64,000 nt of DNA from Natronolimnohabitans innermongolicus JCM 12255 (GCF_000337215.1 NZ_AOHZ01000030.1:25291-89290); one strand, 5' to 3'. Shown: positions 50,801 to 59,915, counted from the first letter of the stretch. Made by a program: numbers and translations. The notes: generated by a model not told the origin, from the letters alone.

Positions 50801-52600
50801 CTACTTGCCCCAGAAGGGATCGCGGCTGCGCTGGTTGTCGAGGTACATGTTCAGCGCCTCGAGTTCGTCGCCGGGGATCTCGTCGGCCAGTTCCTGCTCG
50901 AGAATCTTCGCGTGTTTCTCGGGGATCTCGATCCAGAGTTCGTCGTCCTCTTCGATCTGGCGGCCGACCGTGGGGCCGTCGATGGCGACCGAAACGCGGT
51001 TGCCCGCGCGGGCCTCGTCGACGTCCTCGCCCTGTTCCTGAATCCCTTTGACCTGTCCGACGCGGTTTGGCTCGTTGCCGTCGAACTTGACGACGTTCGC
51101 GTTGTTCTGGATCGTCCCGGCGTTTACCTCGACGCCGACGACCGCGGGATCGTTCTGGCGGAAGGTGTGATCCGGCAGGATTCGGAACCGAGCGGGTCGA
51201 GAGATGTTCTCGAGGATGGTATCCTGCTGGGCCTTCTCGATCCCTTCGACGTGGTCCTCGTACTCCTCGATGAGCTGGTAGATGACCTGGTCGGTAAAGA
51301 CCGTCACGTCCTCGATCTCGGCGCGCTGTTTGGCGTCGCTCAACACGTCGACGTTGAAGCCCAGAATCGCCTGTTGTTTCGGATCCTCGGCCGTCGAGGC
51401 GACCGAGATGTCACGCGGCGCGACGTCGCCGACCTCCGCGCGGACGATCGGCACCTCGGCTTCGTCCAGGGCGTCGGCCATCGCCTCTAAGCTACCGAGC
51501 GTGTCGGCTTTGACGACGACCCCCTCTTCGGCGGTGTCGACTGCGATATCGGCGAGTTCGGCCTCGACCTCGCCGACGACCTCGTCGAGACTCCGATCGC
51601 GGACGACGCGAACCGGCGCGCCGGCCATCGCGTCCTCGAGTTCGGGCGCGGCGACCTTGATCCCGGCCGCGGCGCCGACCTCGTCGACGTTTTCGAACCG
51701 GCTCTCGGTTCGAATTTCGGCGAGCGGGCGGGGCTGAAGCAGGGCGCGAACTTCGGTGACGATCGGATCGTTCTGGCCCCCGACGACGAGCGTGTCGTCC
51801 TCGCGGATCGTCCCGTCGTAGAGGACGATGTCGACCGTCTTTCCGAACCCTTTCTCCTCTTTGACCTCGAGGACGGTGCCGACGCCCGGTCCGGCGACGT
51901 CGATCTCCATCTCCTCTTTCATGTAGCGCTGGGAGAGGCCCATCATGACGGTCAGCAGGTCGGGGACGCCCTCGCCGGTCATCGCCGAGACGGGGACGAC
52001 GCCGACGTTGCGCTGGAAGTTCTGGACGCGCCAGTAGAGGTCGGCCGAGAACCCTTCGTCGGAGAGGTTGCCGATGATCTCGTAGAGGCTTTCGTCGAGT
52101 CGCGAGCTGACGCGGTCGGTCTGTGCCTCGTAGGTGTCGTTGATCGGCGAGTCCTCGTTAACCGACCAGCCCGGAACGGTGTCGATCTTGTTCGCCGCGA
52201 CGATAAAGGGCGTCTGCGAGCGTTTGAGGATGTCCAGCGCCTCGAGCGTCTGGGGCTGGAAGCCGTCGTTGACGTCGACGACGAGGATGGCGATGTCGGC
52301 CAGTGCACCGCCGCGGGAGCGAAGCGTCGTAAAGGAGTGATGACCCGGCGTATCGATGAAGAGTAGGCCGGGCAGGTCGAAGTCGTCCGGGTCGACGAGC
52401 TCGCCGGCGATCGAGGAGATGATATCCAGCGGGACGGCCGTCGCTCCGATGTGCTGGGTGATCGCGCCGGCTTCGCCTTCGATAACCGCGGAGCCGCGAA
52501 TTTTGTCTAGGAGACTGGTCTTGCCGTGATCGACGTGTCCGAGGACGGCGACGATCGGCGTCCTGAGAGATGTGTGGTCGCGCGTATCCGTATTCGACAT
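50801..52600 (-). CDS. infB: Translation initiation factor IF-2 (aIF5B)
   Basis: A GTPase that joins ribosomal subunits and places initiator tRNA. The 599 residues carry G1 AVLGHVDHGKTSLLDKIRG (near 19-36), G3 DTPGHHSF and G4 NKID, then domain II, the alpha/beta/alpha domain III (about 340-460) and C-terminal domain IV, as in aIF5B without the eukaryotic N-terminal extension. A TATA-like TTAGATAAG lies about 25 nt upstream of ATG 52600, so the mRNA is nearly leaderless. It is divergent from the PRC-Nob1 pair. Confidence 0.95.
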   Translation of the reverse strand: MSNTDTRDHTSLRTPIVAVLGHVDHGKTSLLDKIRGSAVIEGEAGAITQHIGATAVPLDIISSIAGELVDPDDFDLPGLLFIDTPGHHSFTTLRSRGGALADIAILVVDVNDGFQPQTLEALDILKRSQTPFIVAANKIDTVPGWSVNEDSPINDTYEAQTDRVSSRLDESLYEIIGNLSDEGFSADLYWRVQNFQRNVGVVPVSAMTGEGVPDLLTVMMGLSQRYMKEEMEIDVAGPGVGTVLEVKEEKGFGKTVDIVLYDGTIREDDTLVVGGQNDPIVTEVRALLQPRPLAEIRTESRFENVDEVGAAAGIKVAAPELEDAMAGAPVRVVRDRSLDEVVGEVEAELADIAVDTAEEGVVVKADTLGSLEAMADALDEAEVPIVRAEVGDVAPRDISVASTAEDPKQQAILGFNVDVLSDAKQRAEIEDVTVFTDQVIYQLIEEYEDHVEGIEKAQQDTILENISRPARFRILPDHTFRQNDPAVVGVEVNAGTIQNNANVVKFDGNEPNRVGQVKGIQEQGEDVDEARAGNRVSVAIDGPTVGRQIEEDDELWIEIPEKHAKILEQELADEIPGDELEALNMYLDNQRSRDPFWGK

Positions 52601-52785
52601 GGTGAACCACCGAGAAGGTCTTATCTAAGGCGTCGGTAGAGCGGTAGTTAAACCCATCGTCATCCGCGTCCGCGATCGGGCGCCACGGGACACGACGGCC
52701 GGTCGAGCGCGCACTCGAGTCGACGACGCGAGGGTCGACCGCCCCGAGTGGGAGACGGATACTCGTCGCGTTCCCCGAGGATTTT

Positions 52786-52794
52786 AATACCGAT
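52786..52794 (+). promoter_or_regulatory. TATA box of the PRC-barrel/nob1 pair
   Basis: TTTTAATAC lies 25-30 nt before ATG 52813, the standard spacing for a haloarchaeal leaderless transcript, preceded by a purine-rich BRE-like stretch. Confidence 0.55.
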
Positions 52795-52812
52795 TAGTAA
52801 ATACGGGTATGC

Positions 52813-53058
52813 ATGAGCGATATACTCGCTGAGAACCTCTCGGGGAAAGCCGTCATGGGTTCCGACGGCACTGAACTGGGACTGCTCTACAACATTACGA
52901 TGGACCTCAAATCCGGCCAGCTTCACGACCTCGTCATCGAACCCGACGACGAGCTTCCGTCTCGAGCGGTCGACTTCGACCGCGACGACGCCGACCGCTT
53001 CCTGGTCCCCGTCAACCGCGTTCAGGCGGTCAAAGACTACATCGTCGTTCAGCGCTAA
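52813..53058 (+). CDS. PRC-barrel domain protein
   Basis: An 81-residue single PRC-barrel: MSDILAENLSGKAVMGSDGTELG, LYNITMDLKSGQLHDLVIEP and FLVPVNRVQAVKDYIVV. Stand-alone PRC-barrels of this kind occur throughout archaea next to RNA-processing genes; the same fold in RimM binds ribosomal protein S19. nob1 starts 4 nt after its stop, so a ribosome-maturation role is plausible (inference). Confidence 0.88.
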   Translation: MSDILAENLSGKAVMGSDGTELGLLYNITMDLKSGQLHDLVIEPDDELPSRAVDFDRDDADRFLVPVNRVQAVKDYIVVQR

Positions 53059-53062
53059 CGGT

Positions 53063-53521
53063 ATGTACGTTCTCGACTCCTCGGCGTTTATTCACGACTT
53101 CCACACGACAGAACAGACTGCAACGATCCCGCTCGTCCGCGAGGAACTCGAGGACGAGAGCGCCTATCGCTTCGACGCGATGGAAGGATCGGGGATGCAC
53201 ATCCACATTCCAAACGAGGACACCACCGAGAAGGTCAAACGGGCGGCCAAGGAGTCCGGCGATCTGGACGTCCTCTCGGATACCGACATCCGCCTCGTCG
53301 CCGCGAGCTTCGAACTCGACGCGACGCTCGTGACCGACGACTACGCGATGCAAAACGTCTCGGAGAAGCTACACGTCGAGGTCGAAGTGATCGCCCGCGA
53401 CGGCATCGAAGAACAACGTCACTGGCACTACCAGTGTCAGGGCTGTGGCCGTGAGTTCGACGAGCAGAAGGACCGCTGTCCGATCTGTGGGTCGGAGCTG
53501 GCACGCAAGAATCCGTCGTAG
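53063..53521 (+). CDS. nob1: Nob1-type endonuclease (PIN + zinc ribbon)
   Basis: Matures the 3' end of 16S rRNA in archaea (20S pre-rRNA in eukaryotes). The 152 residues comprise a PIN domain with YVLDSSAFIHDF (first Asp), LVREELEDE, TDIRLVAASFELDA and LVTDDYAMQNV, then a zinc ribbon CQGCGREFDEQKDRCPIC near 131-148. All four acids and four cysteines are present. It forms an operon with the PRC-barrel gene. Confidence 0.93.
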   Translation: MYVLDSSAFIHDFHTTEQTATIPLVREELEDESAYRFDAMEGSGMHIHIPNEDTTEKVKRAAKESGDLDVLSDTDIRLVAASFELDATLVTDDYAMQNVSEKLHVEVEVIARDGIEEQRHWHYQCQGCGREFDEQKDRCPICGSELARKNPS

Positions 53522-53557
53522 TCCCCTCGAGACCGCCACCGTTCCGCGGTTGGTCGT

Positions 53558-54679
53558 TCACACGAGGACCAGCGCCACGACGACCGCGTTGTATCCGCCA
53601 TGGACCAGCGCCGGCACCAGGAGGTTATCCGTTCGCTCGTAAACCGTCCCGAGAATCAGCGAGAGCACGAACAGGAGCGAGAGGCTCGCGAGGAGTTCAC
53701 CCGCGCCCGCGGTCGCGTACGCTGGAATGTGAACGAGCGTGAAAACGACGCTCGTCGCGACGACCGCCCCGTAGCGAGAGAACGGCTCGTAGAGCGATTT
53801 CTGGATGACGTTTCGATACAGCAACTCCTCGGCCGGGCCGACGATCAACAGCATCGCCGGAATCACGACGAGCAGCAGGTCGGGGTTCTCGAGGATGTCC
53901 TCGGTCAGCGAGTGTTCCGACCCTTCGATGCCGGCGTAGCTCATGAGCGACGACATCCCGACGTTCGCGCCGAGGATCACCACCAGTCCGACGGCGATCC
54001 AGCTAATCGTCCGCAGAGTCGGTCGCTCGAGGTCGAGAAACGAGCGGTCCCGTTCGCGGAACGCGAGGTAGCCGAGCGAGACGGCGGTGAGACCGACGCC
54101 CATCGCGAGGTAGTTGATGACCGTCCACTGAAACTCCGACAGTTCGCCGAAGACGAGCTGGGCCGGCAACGCGAGTAACGCACCCGCAGCAGACAGGCTC
54201 AGGAGTCCAACCGCCGCGAGAATCGAGACTTCGATCAGCCACCTCGTCCGCTGAACCAATCCCTGGCCGGAGATGCCAGCGGATTCAGCGACCGCGGCGC
54301 TAACGGCACCGATGGCGACGAAAAACGCAAGAAAGAGCGTGGAGACCGACCACCCGAGCCCGGGTATCGAAATCGAACCGGTCGATCCGAGCGCGATCAC
54401 GTAGCCCGAAAGCGCGACGACGGCGAGACTCGAGCCGGCGGCGACGGCGCCGCCGACGCGTCGCCCGAGACGGTCGTCTCGACGGGCGAGAAAGGCGCCG
54501 GCTGCGAGCAACGCCGCGACCGCGGCCGCGACGACGGCGACGTCGTCGACGCCGCTCCCGATCGAGAGGGCGAGCGCGACGAACGCGACGACCGAGAGGG
54601 CGGTACCCACGGCGGGGACGGTGGCGGACGAGACCGGGACGCCGTCGTCGGCGTCGGCGGCCCGCGCGGTATCGCTCAT
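53558..54679 (-). CDS. CPBP family intramembrane protease, large form
   Basis: A 373-residue membrane protein with ten or more hydrophobic helices. The N-terminal half (1-190) is an extra set of helices; the C-terminal half is the CPBP core with PAEELLYRNVIQ (near 290), FTLVHIPAYA (near 325) and ALVHGGYNAVV (near 360). It is longer than the member at 31701-32525. Converges on nob1. Substrate unknown. Confidence 0.8.
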   Translation of the reverse strand: MSDTARAADADDGVPVSSATVPAVGTALSVVAFVALALSIGSGVDDVAVVAAAVAALLAAGAFLARRDDRLGRRVGGAVAAGSSLAVVALSGYVIALGSTGSISIPGLGWSVSTLFLAFFVAIGAVSAAVAESAGISGQGLVQRTRWLIEVSILAAVGLLSLSAAGALLALPAQLVFGELSEFQWTVINYLAMGVGLTAVSLGYLAFRERDRSFLDLERPTLRTISWIAVGLVVILGANVGMSSLMSYAGIEGSEHSLTEDILENPDLLLVVIPAMLLIVGPAEELLYRNVIQKSLYEPFSRYGAVVATSVVFTLVHIPAYATAGAGELLASLSLLFVLSLILGTVYERTDNLLVPALVHGGYNAVVVALVLV

Positions 54680-54874
54680 GTCTACTCCTTCGAGCGCGTC
54701 CCCATAGGCGAACCGAAAGCGGGCGACCGGCGACCGGAATCGGGTGGGCAGGGCATCGCCTCGAGCAGCGTGTAGGGGTTCTCGATGACCGGGTTGCGGG
54801 TACGGACGACGAAGCCGGCGCTCGAGCGCTTCAGCTGAATCGCTCGACCGGTCGAGGAGAGTCCCGAAGACGGC

Positions 54875-56176
54875 TTACCGCTCGATTCGAAGCGCCGTCT
54901 TCTCGGCGACGGCGTCTGCCTCCTCGAAGTCCCCGCCGCCTAGCAGGCCGCGGGTCGCCTTCTTCGCCCACTCGACGGCCGGCTGTTCGAAGGTGTTCAC
55001 GCCGTAGAGTTCGCCGGCGAGCACCGTCGCGGCCTCCATCCCGTACAGCAGCCCGCCGAGTTCGTACTCGTCGACGCCCTCGAGTTCGATCCGGACGTTC
55101 GGCCGCCCCGCGGCCGCCAGACTCGCTTCGGTGGCCTCGAACTCGGCTTCGAGCAACTCGCCGAGACCGGTACCCCCGAGATACGACAGGTCCTCGACGT
55201 CGGTCTCGGGAATCTCCCGATCCTCGAGGTCGCCCGGCGAGACGAAGGTGACGAGCTTGTCCCGCGGCCCGGCCCGGTAGAGCTGTAACTGGGAGTGCTG
55301 GTCGGTCACGCCGAGGGCGCGGGCGGGCGTCTGGCCGAGGTCGTCCTTGCCGAGGCTCTCGGCCCACAGCTGGGCGAACCACTCGGCGTAGGTCTCGAGC
55401 GACTCGGCGTAGGGGACCATCGCGTTGACGCCGGCGCCGCGCTGGTCGAGCGCGTAGGTCGTCGCGCCGTAGGCGTAGGCCGGACAGTCGAACAACGATC
55501 CGGAGAGCGTCTCGGCTTCGGCGGCCGCACCCTCGAGGAGCGCCTCGAGGTCGTGACCGCAGACTTCGGCGGCGACGAGCCCGACGGCCGAAAGCGCCGA
55601 GAACCGGCCTGGGACGCCGTCGGGGACCTTCAGCGACGGCAGGTCGTGTCGATCGGAGAGCTCACGCAGCGGGCCGGCCTCGCCGGTGGTGACGATCGTG
55701 CGCTCGGTCCAGTCGACGCCCGCTGACTCGAAGGCCTCGCGAACGACGAGGAAGTTCGCCAGCGTCTCCGCGGTCGTTCCCGACCGCGAGACCACGTTGA
55801 TCGCCGTGTTCTCCAGATCGAGTCGCTCGAGATGGCCCGTGATCCACTCGGGATCGACGTTGTCGAGGTAGATCGCCTCGGTGTCGCTTTCGTCGGCCAG
55901 CGCGTCCGTGATGGTCGCCGCGCCGAGGGCGCTCCCGCCGATGCCGACCGTGAGTAAGGCGTCGGCGTCGGCGACCGGCTCGACGGCCGATCGAATCTCG
56001 TCGGGATCGGTCCGCCGTGGCAGATTCAGCGCCTCGTAGCCGTGCTCGGCGTTTGCCATCCCGCCTTCGATACGCTCGTGAGCGTCCGCGACGTGTTCGT
56101 CCAGGCGCTCGAGAGAGTCCTTCGAGACGCCCGGCGACGCGACGGATGCCAGCGCGTTCCCGATGTCGACGTTCAT
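54875..56176 (-). CDS. pgi: Glucose-6-phosphate isomerase
   Basis: Interconverts glucose-6- and fructose-6-phosphate. The 433 residues of the SIS-type PGI family carry LLTVGIGGSALGAATITDAL (near 80), VVSRSGTTAETLANFLVVR (near 143), KVPDGVPGRFSALSAVGLVAA and a C-terminal ALDQRGAGVNAMVPYAE region with the catalytic Glu/His/Lys. It is short compared with bacterial PGI (about 550), as usual in haloarchaea. MNVDIGNALASVA at 56176 is chosen; the frame opens at 56233. Confidence 0.93.
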   Translation of the reverse strand: MNVDIGNALASVASPGVSKDSLERLDEHVADAHERIEGGMANAEHGYEALNLPRRTDPDEIRSAVEPVADADALLTVGIGGSALGAATITDALADESDTEAIYLDNVDPEWITGHLERLDLENTAINVVSRSGTTAETLANFLVVREAFESAGVDWTERTIVTTGEAGPLRELSDRHDLPSLKVPDGVPGRFSALSAVGLVAAEVCGHDLEALLEGAAAEAETLSGSLFDCPAYAYGATTYALDQRGAGVNAMVPYAESLETYAEWFAQLWAESLGKDDLGQTPARALGVTDQHSQLQLYRAGPRDKLVTFVSPGDLEDREIPETDVEDLSYLGGTGLGELLEAEFEATEASLAAAGRPNVRIELEGVDEYELGGLLYGMEAATVLAGELYGVNTFEQPAVEWAKKATRGLLGGGDFEEADAVAEKTALRIER

Positions 56177-56211
56177 AACCGAGAGAGCGACTGCCGGGGT
56201 CAAAGAAGTTC

Positions 56212-56250
56212 CGTCAGCCACCCACGAGTACACTCGTGGGCTTTCGCACT
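56212..56250 (+). repeat. Hairpin CCCACGAGT-AC-ACTCGTGGG, transposon-end-like
   Basis: A 9-bp perfect stem at 56221-56229/56232-56240 flanked by GTCAGCCA and CTTTCGCAC. From memory this resembles the right-end stem of haloarchaeal TnpB-type (IS200/IS605) elements. No transposase lies nearby. It could instead act as a terminator-like structure. Confidence 0.4.
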
Positions 56251-56393
56251 GTTGTCGCGTGATGCCGCGCGCAGCGGGTCTCGATGGAACCGTCGAAACG
56301 AGCCGAATACGGCGCTCACAACCGACGTGACCACCACTACATGTGTAGGGGCTAGCCTTACACCATCGACAGGTCTAGGACGACTCGAGCACA

Positions 56394-56846
56394 ATGACTG
56401 CGCACACACCGAGCGAGCCGGTCGACATCCTGCTCGTTGAGGACAACCCGGGGGACGTGCGACTCACCAAGGAGGCGTTCAAATCGATCGACAGCGAGAC
56501 CGAGTTCCACACCGTCACCGACGGCGAGGAGGCGACCAGATACTTCGACGTCTGCGAGACCGACATCGAAGGAACGAATCCGGACCTGATCCTGCTCGAT
56601 CTGAACCTCCCCCGCGTAGACGGGTTCAGGATCCTGGAGATCCTTCGAAGCGAACTCGACTACCCGCCGCCACCGATCCTCGTCCTCTCGAGTTCGGAGA
56701 CAGAAGAGGACATCACCGAAAGCTACGACCGGGCCGCAAACGCCTACCTCACGAAGCCGGATACGCCCGACGAGTTCGATTCGCTAGCACAGGCGATCGA
56801 GGACTTCTGGATCGAATCGGCGCGCCATCCGCCCGCACCCTCGTAA
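56394..56846 (+). CDS. Single-domain response regulator
   Basis: A CheY-like receiver of 150 residues. ILLVEDNPGDVRLTKEAFK carries the acidic pair, PDLILLDLNLPRVDGF has the phospho-acceptor Asp (near 64), VLSSS the Thr/Ser and AYLTKPDTPDEF the Lys. No output domain, so it probably signals by protein contact, as do many haloarchaeal Rec-only proteins. It ends in DFWIESARHPPAPS, useful for comparison with the paralog at 58425-58991. Confidence 0.92.
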   Translation: MTAHTPSEPVDILLVEDNPGDVRLTKEAFKSIDSETEFHTVTDGEEATRYFDVCETDIEGTNPDLILLDLNLPRVDGFRILEILRSELDYPPPPILVLSSSETEEDITESYDRAANAYLTKPDTPDEFDSLAQAIEDFWIESARHPPAPS

Positions 56847-56882
56847 CGGCCGATCGAGGAACGGCGGTCGTCTCGTCGTCGA

Positions 56883-57692
56883 TCACTTTCCCGGATCGTT
56901 TATCGGCGGAAGACCCGCAGTCACTAACCGGCGCAGTAGTACGACGACGCCGTTTTGCAGCCCCTTTGCGAAGATCGCCTGCTCTTTCGTTTCGCCAGTG
57001 GACGGATAGTACGTGCCAATCAGGAGCGTCTCGCGATCGATCAGCAGAATTCGGCTGATCGCGACCTCGGTTTCGTCCTCGGACGCGACAAGCCAGTCCA
57101 GACCGGTCTCGAACACGCGGAAATCGGGGAGTCTCGACTCGAGTCGGTCGATAACCGCCTCCGACTGTCCACCGAGGACCACCGAGAGCTCTCGACCGGC
57201 GCTCTGCTCGAGGCTGTCGAACAGCGTCTCGGAGAGAACCGCTTCGTCGACGACGAGAAGCACGATTTCTGAGTCCGCCCGCTCGATGAGTTCGAACGTT
57301 CGTGATTCGATCGCCTCGTAGCCCGTCAGCGACCAGATTTCCTGGACGGAATCGTCCTCGTCCGTTCGCTGGACCTCGGTGTTCTTGAGGTGCGTTTCGA
57401 GGGTGTCGATCCGATCGTTGTACCGCTGTCGGAGGATCTGTGTCGCCTCGTTGATGTCTACGGCTCGGTACTGCTGTGGACTCGAGTGCTGGACCTCCAC
57501 GAGACCCTGCGATTCGAGGACGCGAATCGCATCGTACACTCTCGTGCGCGGCACTTCGGAGATTTCGTGGATCTCCTTGGCCGTGCCGTTCGGCAACTGA
57601 TTCAACGCTATAAAACAGCGTGCTTCGTACTCCTGCAACCCCAGATCCTGTAGCAGACTGATCGCTTCTGCCGTTGTTTCGTCCTGTGTCAT
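56883..57692 (-). CDS. TrmB-family transcriptional regulator
   Basis: A 269-residue protein. The N-terminal winged helix (LLQDLGLQEYEARCFIALNQ, AKEIHEISEVPRTRVYDAIR) is followed by a short coiled coil (about 85-110, LRQRYNDRIDTLETHLKN) and a C-terminal TrmB_C-like sensor domain (about 125-265; IVLLVVDEAVLS, LLIGTYYPSTG). Short members of this family usually respond to small molecules or surface conditions; this is not necessarily the sugar regulator TrmB itself. It is convergent with the upstream response regulator. Confidence 0.88.
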   Translation of the reverse strand: MTQDETTAEAISLLQDLGLQEYEARCFIALNQLPNGTAKEIHEISEVPRTRVYDAIRVLESQGLVEVQHSSPQQYRAVDINEATQILRQRYNDRIDTLETHLKNTEVQRTDEDDSVQEIWSLTGYEAIESRTFELIERADSEIVLLVVDEAVLSETLFDSLEQSAGRELSVVLGGQSEAVIDRLESRLPDFRVFETGLDWLVASEDETEVAISRILLIDRETLLIGTYYPSTGETKEQAIFAKGLQNGVVVLLRRLVTAGLPPINDPGK

Positions 57693-57875
57693 GGCCCAAC
57701 CACGAATTCGGATATCCGATCACCCAGAATACGGCTTGAGGGTGGAAAAGAATTCGTGTTTGATCGAACCGTCCTGCCGATATGGCCAGACTGCTGACTC
57801 GAACGGGGTGTTCACTCAGATTATCACACAAACTACTTAATGATACGTTCGATAGTAGGTACTGGTAGGTCTCGC

Positions 57876-57989
57876 GATGGCCCAACCACAGCGAGGCCTA
57901 CCAGATACTCACCGCTCTAGTGACAAGTTAGTCCGCCGCGCCGATCTGTCGACACGGCCGCGGGGCGGGTCACGATTGCCTCGAAAATG
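57876..57989 (+). CDS. Possible 37-residue ORF
   Basis: ATG 57876 opens MAQPQRGLPDTHRSSDKLVR..., ending TGA near 57987-57989. An AT-rich ACTTAATGATA about 36-45 nt upstream could be its promoter. The string ATGGCCCAACCAC also occurs at 57691-57703, over the TrmB-like gene's start. It may be the beheaded start of a lost gene. Weak support only. Confidence 0.22.
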
Positions 57990-58084
57990 ACGTACAGTAG
58001 CCCGAAGCAGGGCTACGACAGTCATCCACGCTGTCGTCGTGAGTTTTCGGCTCGCGACGCTGTGCGGTCGCGTCTGTATTATGT

Positions 58085-58525
58085 ATGCGGTACAGGGCGC
58101 TAAAACCTCGCCGCTCACGGCGGGGATACAGCGCCCGTCTTCGTTTCATTTTCACTGCGCATGGCGCATATTCACATCCACTCCGTTCGTTGAGATGGAT
58201 GTGTGCGGAAAACTGGCAGTTGACTCGGTGTTTGCCCCGGCGAGAGCCGAAACCAAACACGTAAACCGACCGCGCCGACCGACACAAAACAAGATAACTC
58301 CAAGCCGTCACCACGGTAGGAGTACCGGCTTCGTGGCAGAGCCAGCGCCGTCGGTCGCAAACCGTAGCTTCCCGACCATCCGAATTGACGGGAGCAACAG
58401 AGGAACCTCGGGAAGCGTCGCTCGTTAGGGCGGCGAGGATGTCACATTACGGGGAGAACGGTGGCTGCACCCGACAAAAAGTGACGGAAAGAGTTCCCCA
58501 CCCGTCGAGTCGGGGTGGATGTCAC
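58085..58525 (+). mobile_element. Possible MITE / decayed TnpB-type element
   Basis: A proposed non-autonomous element. Its left boundary would be hairpin A near 58092. The right boundary would be a CCACCC/GGGTGG stem (58498-58503/58513-58518) followed by GGATGTCAC (58517-58525). A second GGATGTCAC at 58437-58445 lies 80 nt upstream, with a similar following ACGGGGA. The interior (58140-58420) encodes nothing recognisable. The right end lies inside the response regulator gene on the other strand. Non-coding gap 57693-58424 otherwise shows no gene apart from the doubtful 57876 ORF. Confidence 0.4.
58095..58136 (+). mobile_element. Solo IS200/IS605-like end hairpin, copy A
   Basis: Outer stem GGGCGC/GCGCCC (58095-58100/58131-58136) around inner stem CCTCGCCG/CGGCGGGG (58106-58113/58118-58125), loop CTCA. 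Aligns with the hairpin at 63770-63807 (ACAGG-GCGC-TAAAACC...GGATAC...GCGCC-GTC). From memory, such nested stems with GGATAC mark the left end of haloarchaeal TnpB-type elements. No tnpB follows. Confidence 0.5.
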
Positions 58526-58991
58526 GCTGACGGGGAAGGAGCAATGCCTCCTCGACCCAGAAGCAGACGATCGCTTCGACGAACGTCGCGAATTTGTCAT
58601 CGGACGTCGGTTTCGTGAGATAGGCGTTCGCGTTCGCATCGTAGCACCGAACGACGTCCGCACTCGACTCGGAGTCCGCAAGCACGAGCACCGGAAGCGG
58701 CCGTAACGCGTCGTCGTCCGTTATCGACTCGAGGAGGGAGCTACCGTGTCGATCGGGTACCGTCAGATCCAGCAACAAGAGATCCGGGCGTGTCGTCGAT
58801 TGTGCGCCGTCCTGTGGGTGGAGAAACGACATCGCCTCGTTCTCGCTGTCAGCGGTGTGCAGTCGAACGTTGCGATCCGTCTCGATCTGTTCGAAGGCGG
58901 TCCGTATCTGCTCACGATGCTGTGGGTCGTCTTCGATGAGCAACACGTCAACCGGTTCGAACGAATGGGTATCCGGAGATATCGAGGACAT
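58425..58991 (-). CDS. Response regulator receiver with element-derived C-terminus
   Basis: A 188-residue CheY-like protein: DVLLIEDDPQHREQIRTAFE (acidic pair), PDLLLLDLTVPDRHG (phospho-Asp near 70) and AYLTKPTSDDKF (Lys). The receiver ends at about FWVEEALLLPRQRD (residue 157). The last 31 residues (IHPDSTGGELFPSLF...) are encoded by the stretch with transposon-end features and have no receiver counterpart. The paralog at 56394 stops shortly after the equivalent FWIE. Its ATG is one nt from the stop of the HTH gene upstream, so the two are co-transcribed. Confidence 0.82.
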   Translation of the reverse strand: MSSISPDTHSFEPVDVLLIEDDPQHREQIRTAFEQIETDRNVRLHTADSENEAMSFLHPQDGAQSTTRPDLLLLDLTVPDRHGSSLLESITDDDALRPLPVLVLADSESSADVVRCYDANANAYLTKPTSDDKFATFVEAIVCFWVEEALLLPRQRDIHPDSTGGELFPSLFVGCSHRSPRNVTSSPP

Positions 58992-58992
58992 A

Positions 58993-59298
58993 CTACACTA
59001 ATGCAACTGGGAAGGAATGTCGTCGCTCGAGAAACAGTTTCAGTACGGGTTCGATCGTCTCGAATTTTGGTCCGCGCTCGATTTCGTCGGTCTGCTGATT
59101 CCGCTCGATAAAGCCACACGCTTCGAGTTGTGGAAGATGATGGTGGCGTCGTGCGATCGCCACCGAACGGTCGCCGGCAGCGGCATCCGAGCGCTCGCCG
59201 AGACGAATCGGTTCATCGTCCATCACGAGACTGAAGAGGATCCGTCGTCGCTGTTCGTTCGACAGCGCCTCGAAGAGGTCATCGAGCACCCGTGACAT
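58993..59298 (-). CDS. Winged-helix protein, ArsR/DUF7344-like
   Basis: A 101-residue protein: MSRVLDDLFEALSNEQRRRI starts the wHTH, LPQLEACGFIERNQQTDEIE forms the recognition helix and wing, and FETIEPVLKLFLERR the closing helix. Haloarchaea carry many such small DUF7344-type proteins near signalling genes. ATG 59298 is chosen; the frame opens at 59337. It is immediately upstream of the response regulator (stop 58993, next start 58991), suggesting a joint role. Confidence 0.75.
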   Translation of the reverse strand: MSRVLDDLFEALSNEQRRRILFSLVMDDEPIRLGERSDAAAGDRSVAIARRHHHLPQLEACGFIERNQQTDEIERGPKFETIEPVLKLFLERRHSFPVALV

Positions 59299-59441
59299 GA
59301 CCAGATCATTCGCAACCAGCGGTGTTAAGTCGCACACATTTTCATGATTGTCTGAGTTTTGATTAAGCGGGTGAATCAGTCTCGGCGTCGCCGCAACTGG
59401 AAGTCGAAACCCCGAAACCGATCCCCACCGTACGACCGCTC

Positions 59442-59915
59442 ATGAGCGAGAAGACGGGTACGTTCGTCGTCACCCACGCCGAAAGCGAGTCGGCCGTCGT
59501 CCGCGACGTCGAGACCGCACAGGTCCACACCCTCGCCTCGAATCCCGGCCTCGAGGTCCACGACGTCCTCGAGGCGACCGTCGCGCCGGAGCCACCCCTC
59601 GAGGTGACCTGGGAAGTGATCGACGTCGGCGATCGACGGTCCATCGAACTGGTCGACAGCGACCTCGAGCCGACCCAACACGAGAAAGACCTCGCGGCCG
59701 ACGCCGAGGTCGGCGATCTCCAGCAGGAAGAACGGGCCGGAACCGGGGAAATCCACGTCTTTTGCGTTCCCGAGGACGAAGTCGAGGCCGCGGCGACGGA
59801 CGTTCTCGAAGACGAGGAGACCGTCGCCAGAGCCGCACGACTCGAGGCGGTCCGCGTCGAGGTTCGGCGAGCGCCCGACGCGGGCGTGCTGAGCGTGCGG
59901 TATCTCCCGGACTGA
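59442..59915 (+). CDS. Conserved haloarchaeal protein (DUF5812-like)
   Basis: A 157-residue acidic protein that starts MSEKTGTFVVTHAESESAVV. It has a beta-rich OB-like N-terminal half (TAQVHTLASNPGLEVHDVLE, LEVTWEVIDV) and a helical/acidic C-terminal half ending VLSVRYLPD. I recognise it as a widely conserved haloarchaeal DUF (DUF5812 from memory); its function is not known. It stands alone between the HTH gene and the damaged small gene. Confidence 0.7.
   Translation: MSEKTGTFVVTHAESESAVVRDVETAQVHTLASNPGLEVHDVLEATVAPEPPLEVTWEVIDVGDRRSIELVDSDLEPTQHEKDLAADAEVGDLQQEERAGTGEIHVFCVPEDEVEAAATDVLEDEETVARAARLEAVRVEVRRAPDAGVLSVRYLPD

Noticed and set aside
54690..54874. Minus-strand open stretch with a protein-like string (GFVVRTRNPVIENPYTLLEA) downstream of pgi
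   Set aside because: No start codon in frame, it runs through pgi's tail in another frame, and no known family was recognised; kept as non-coding.
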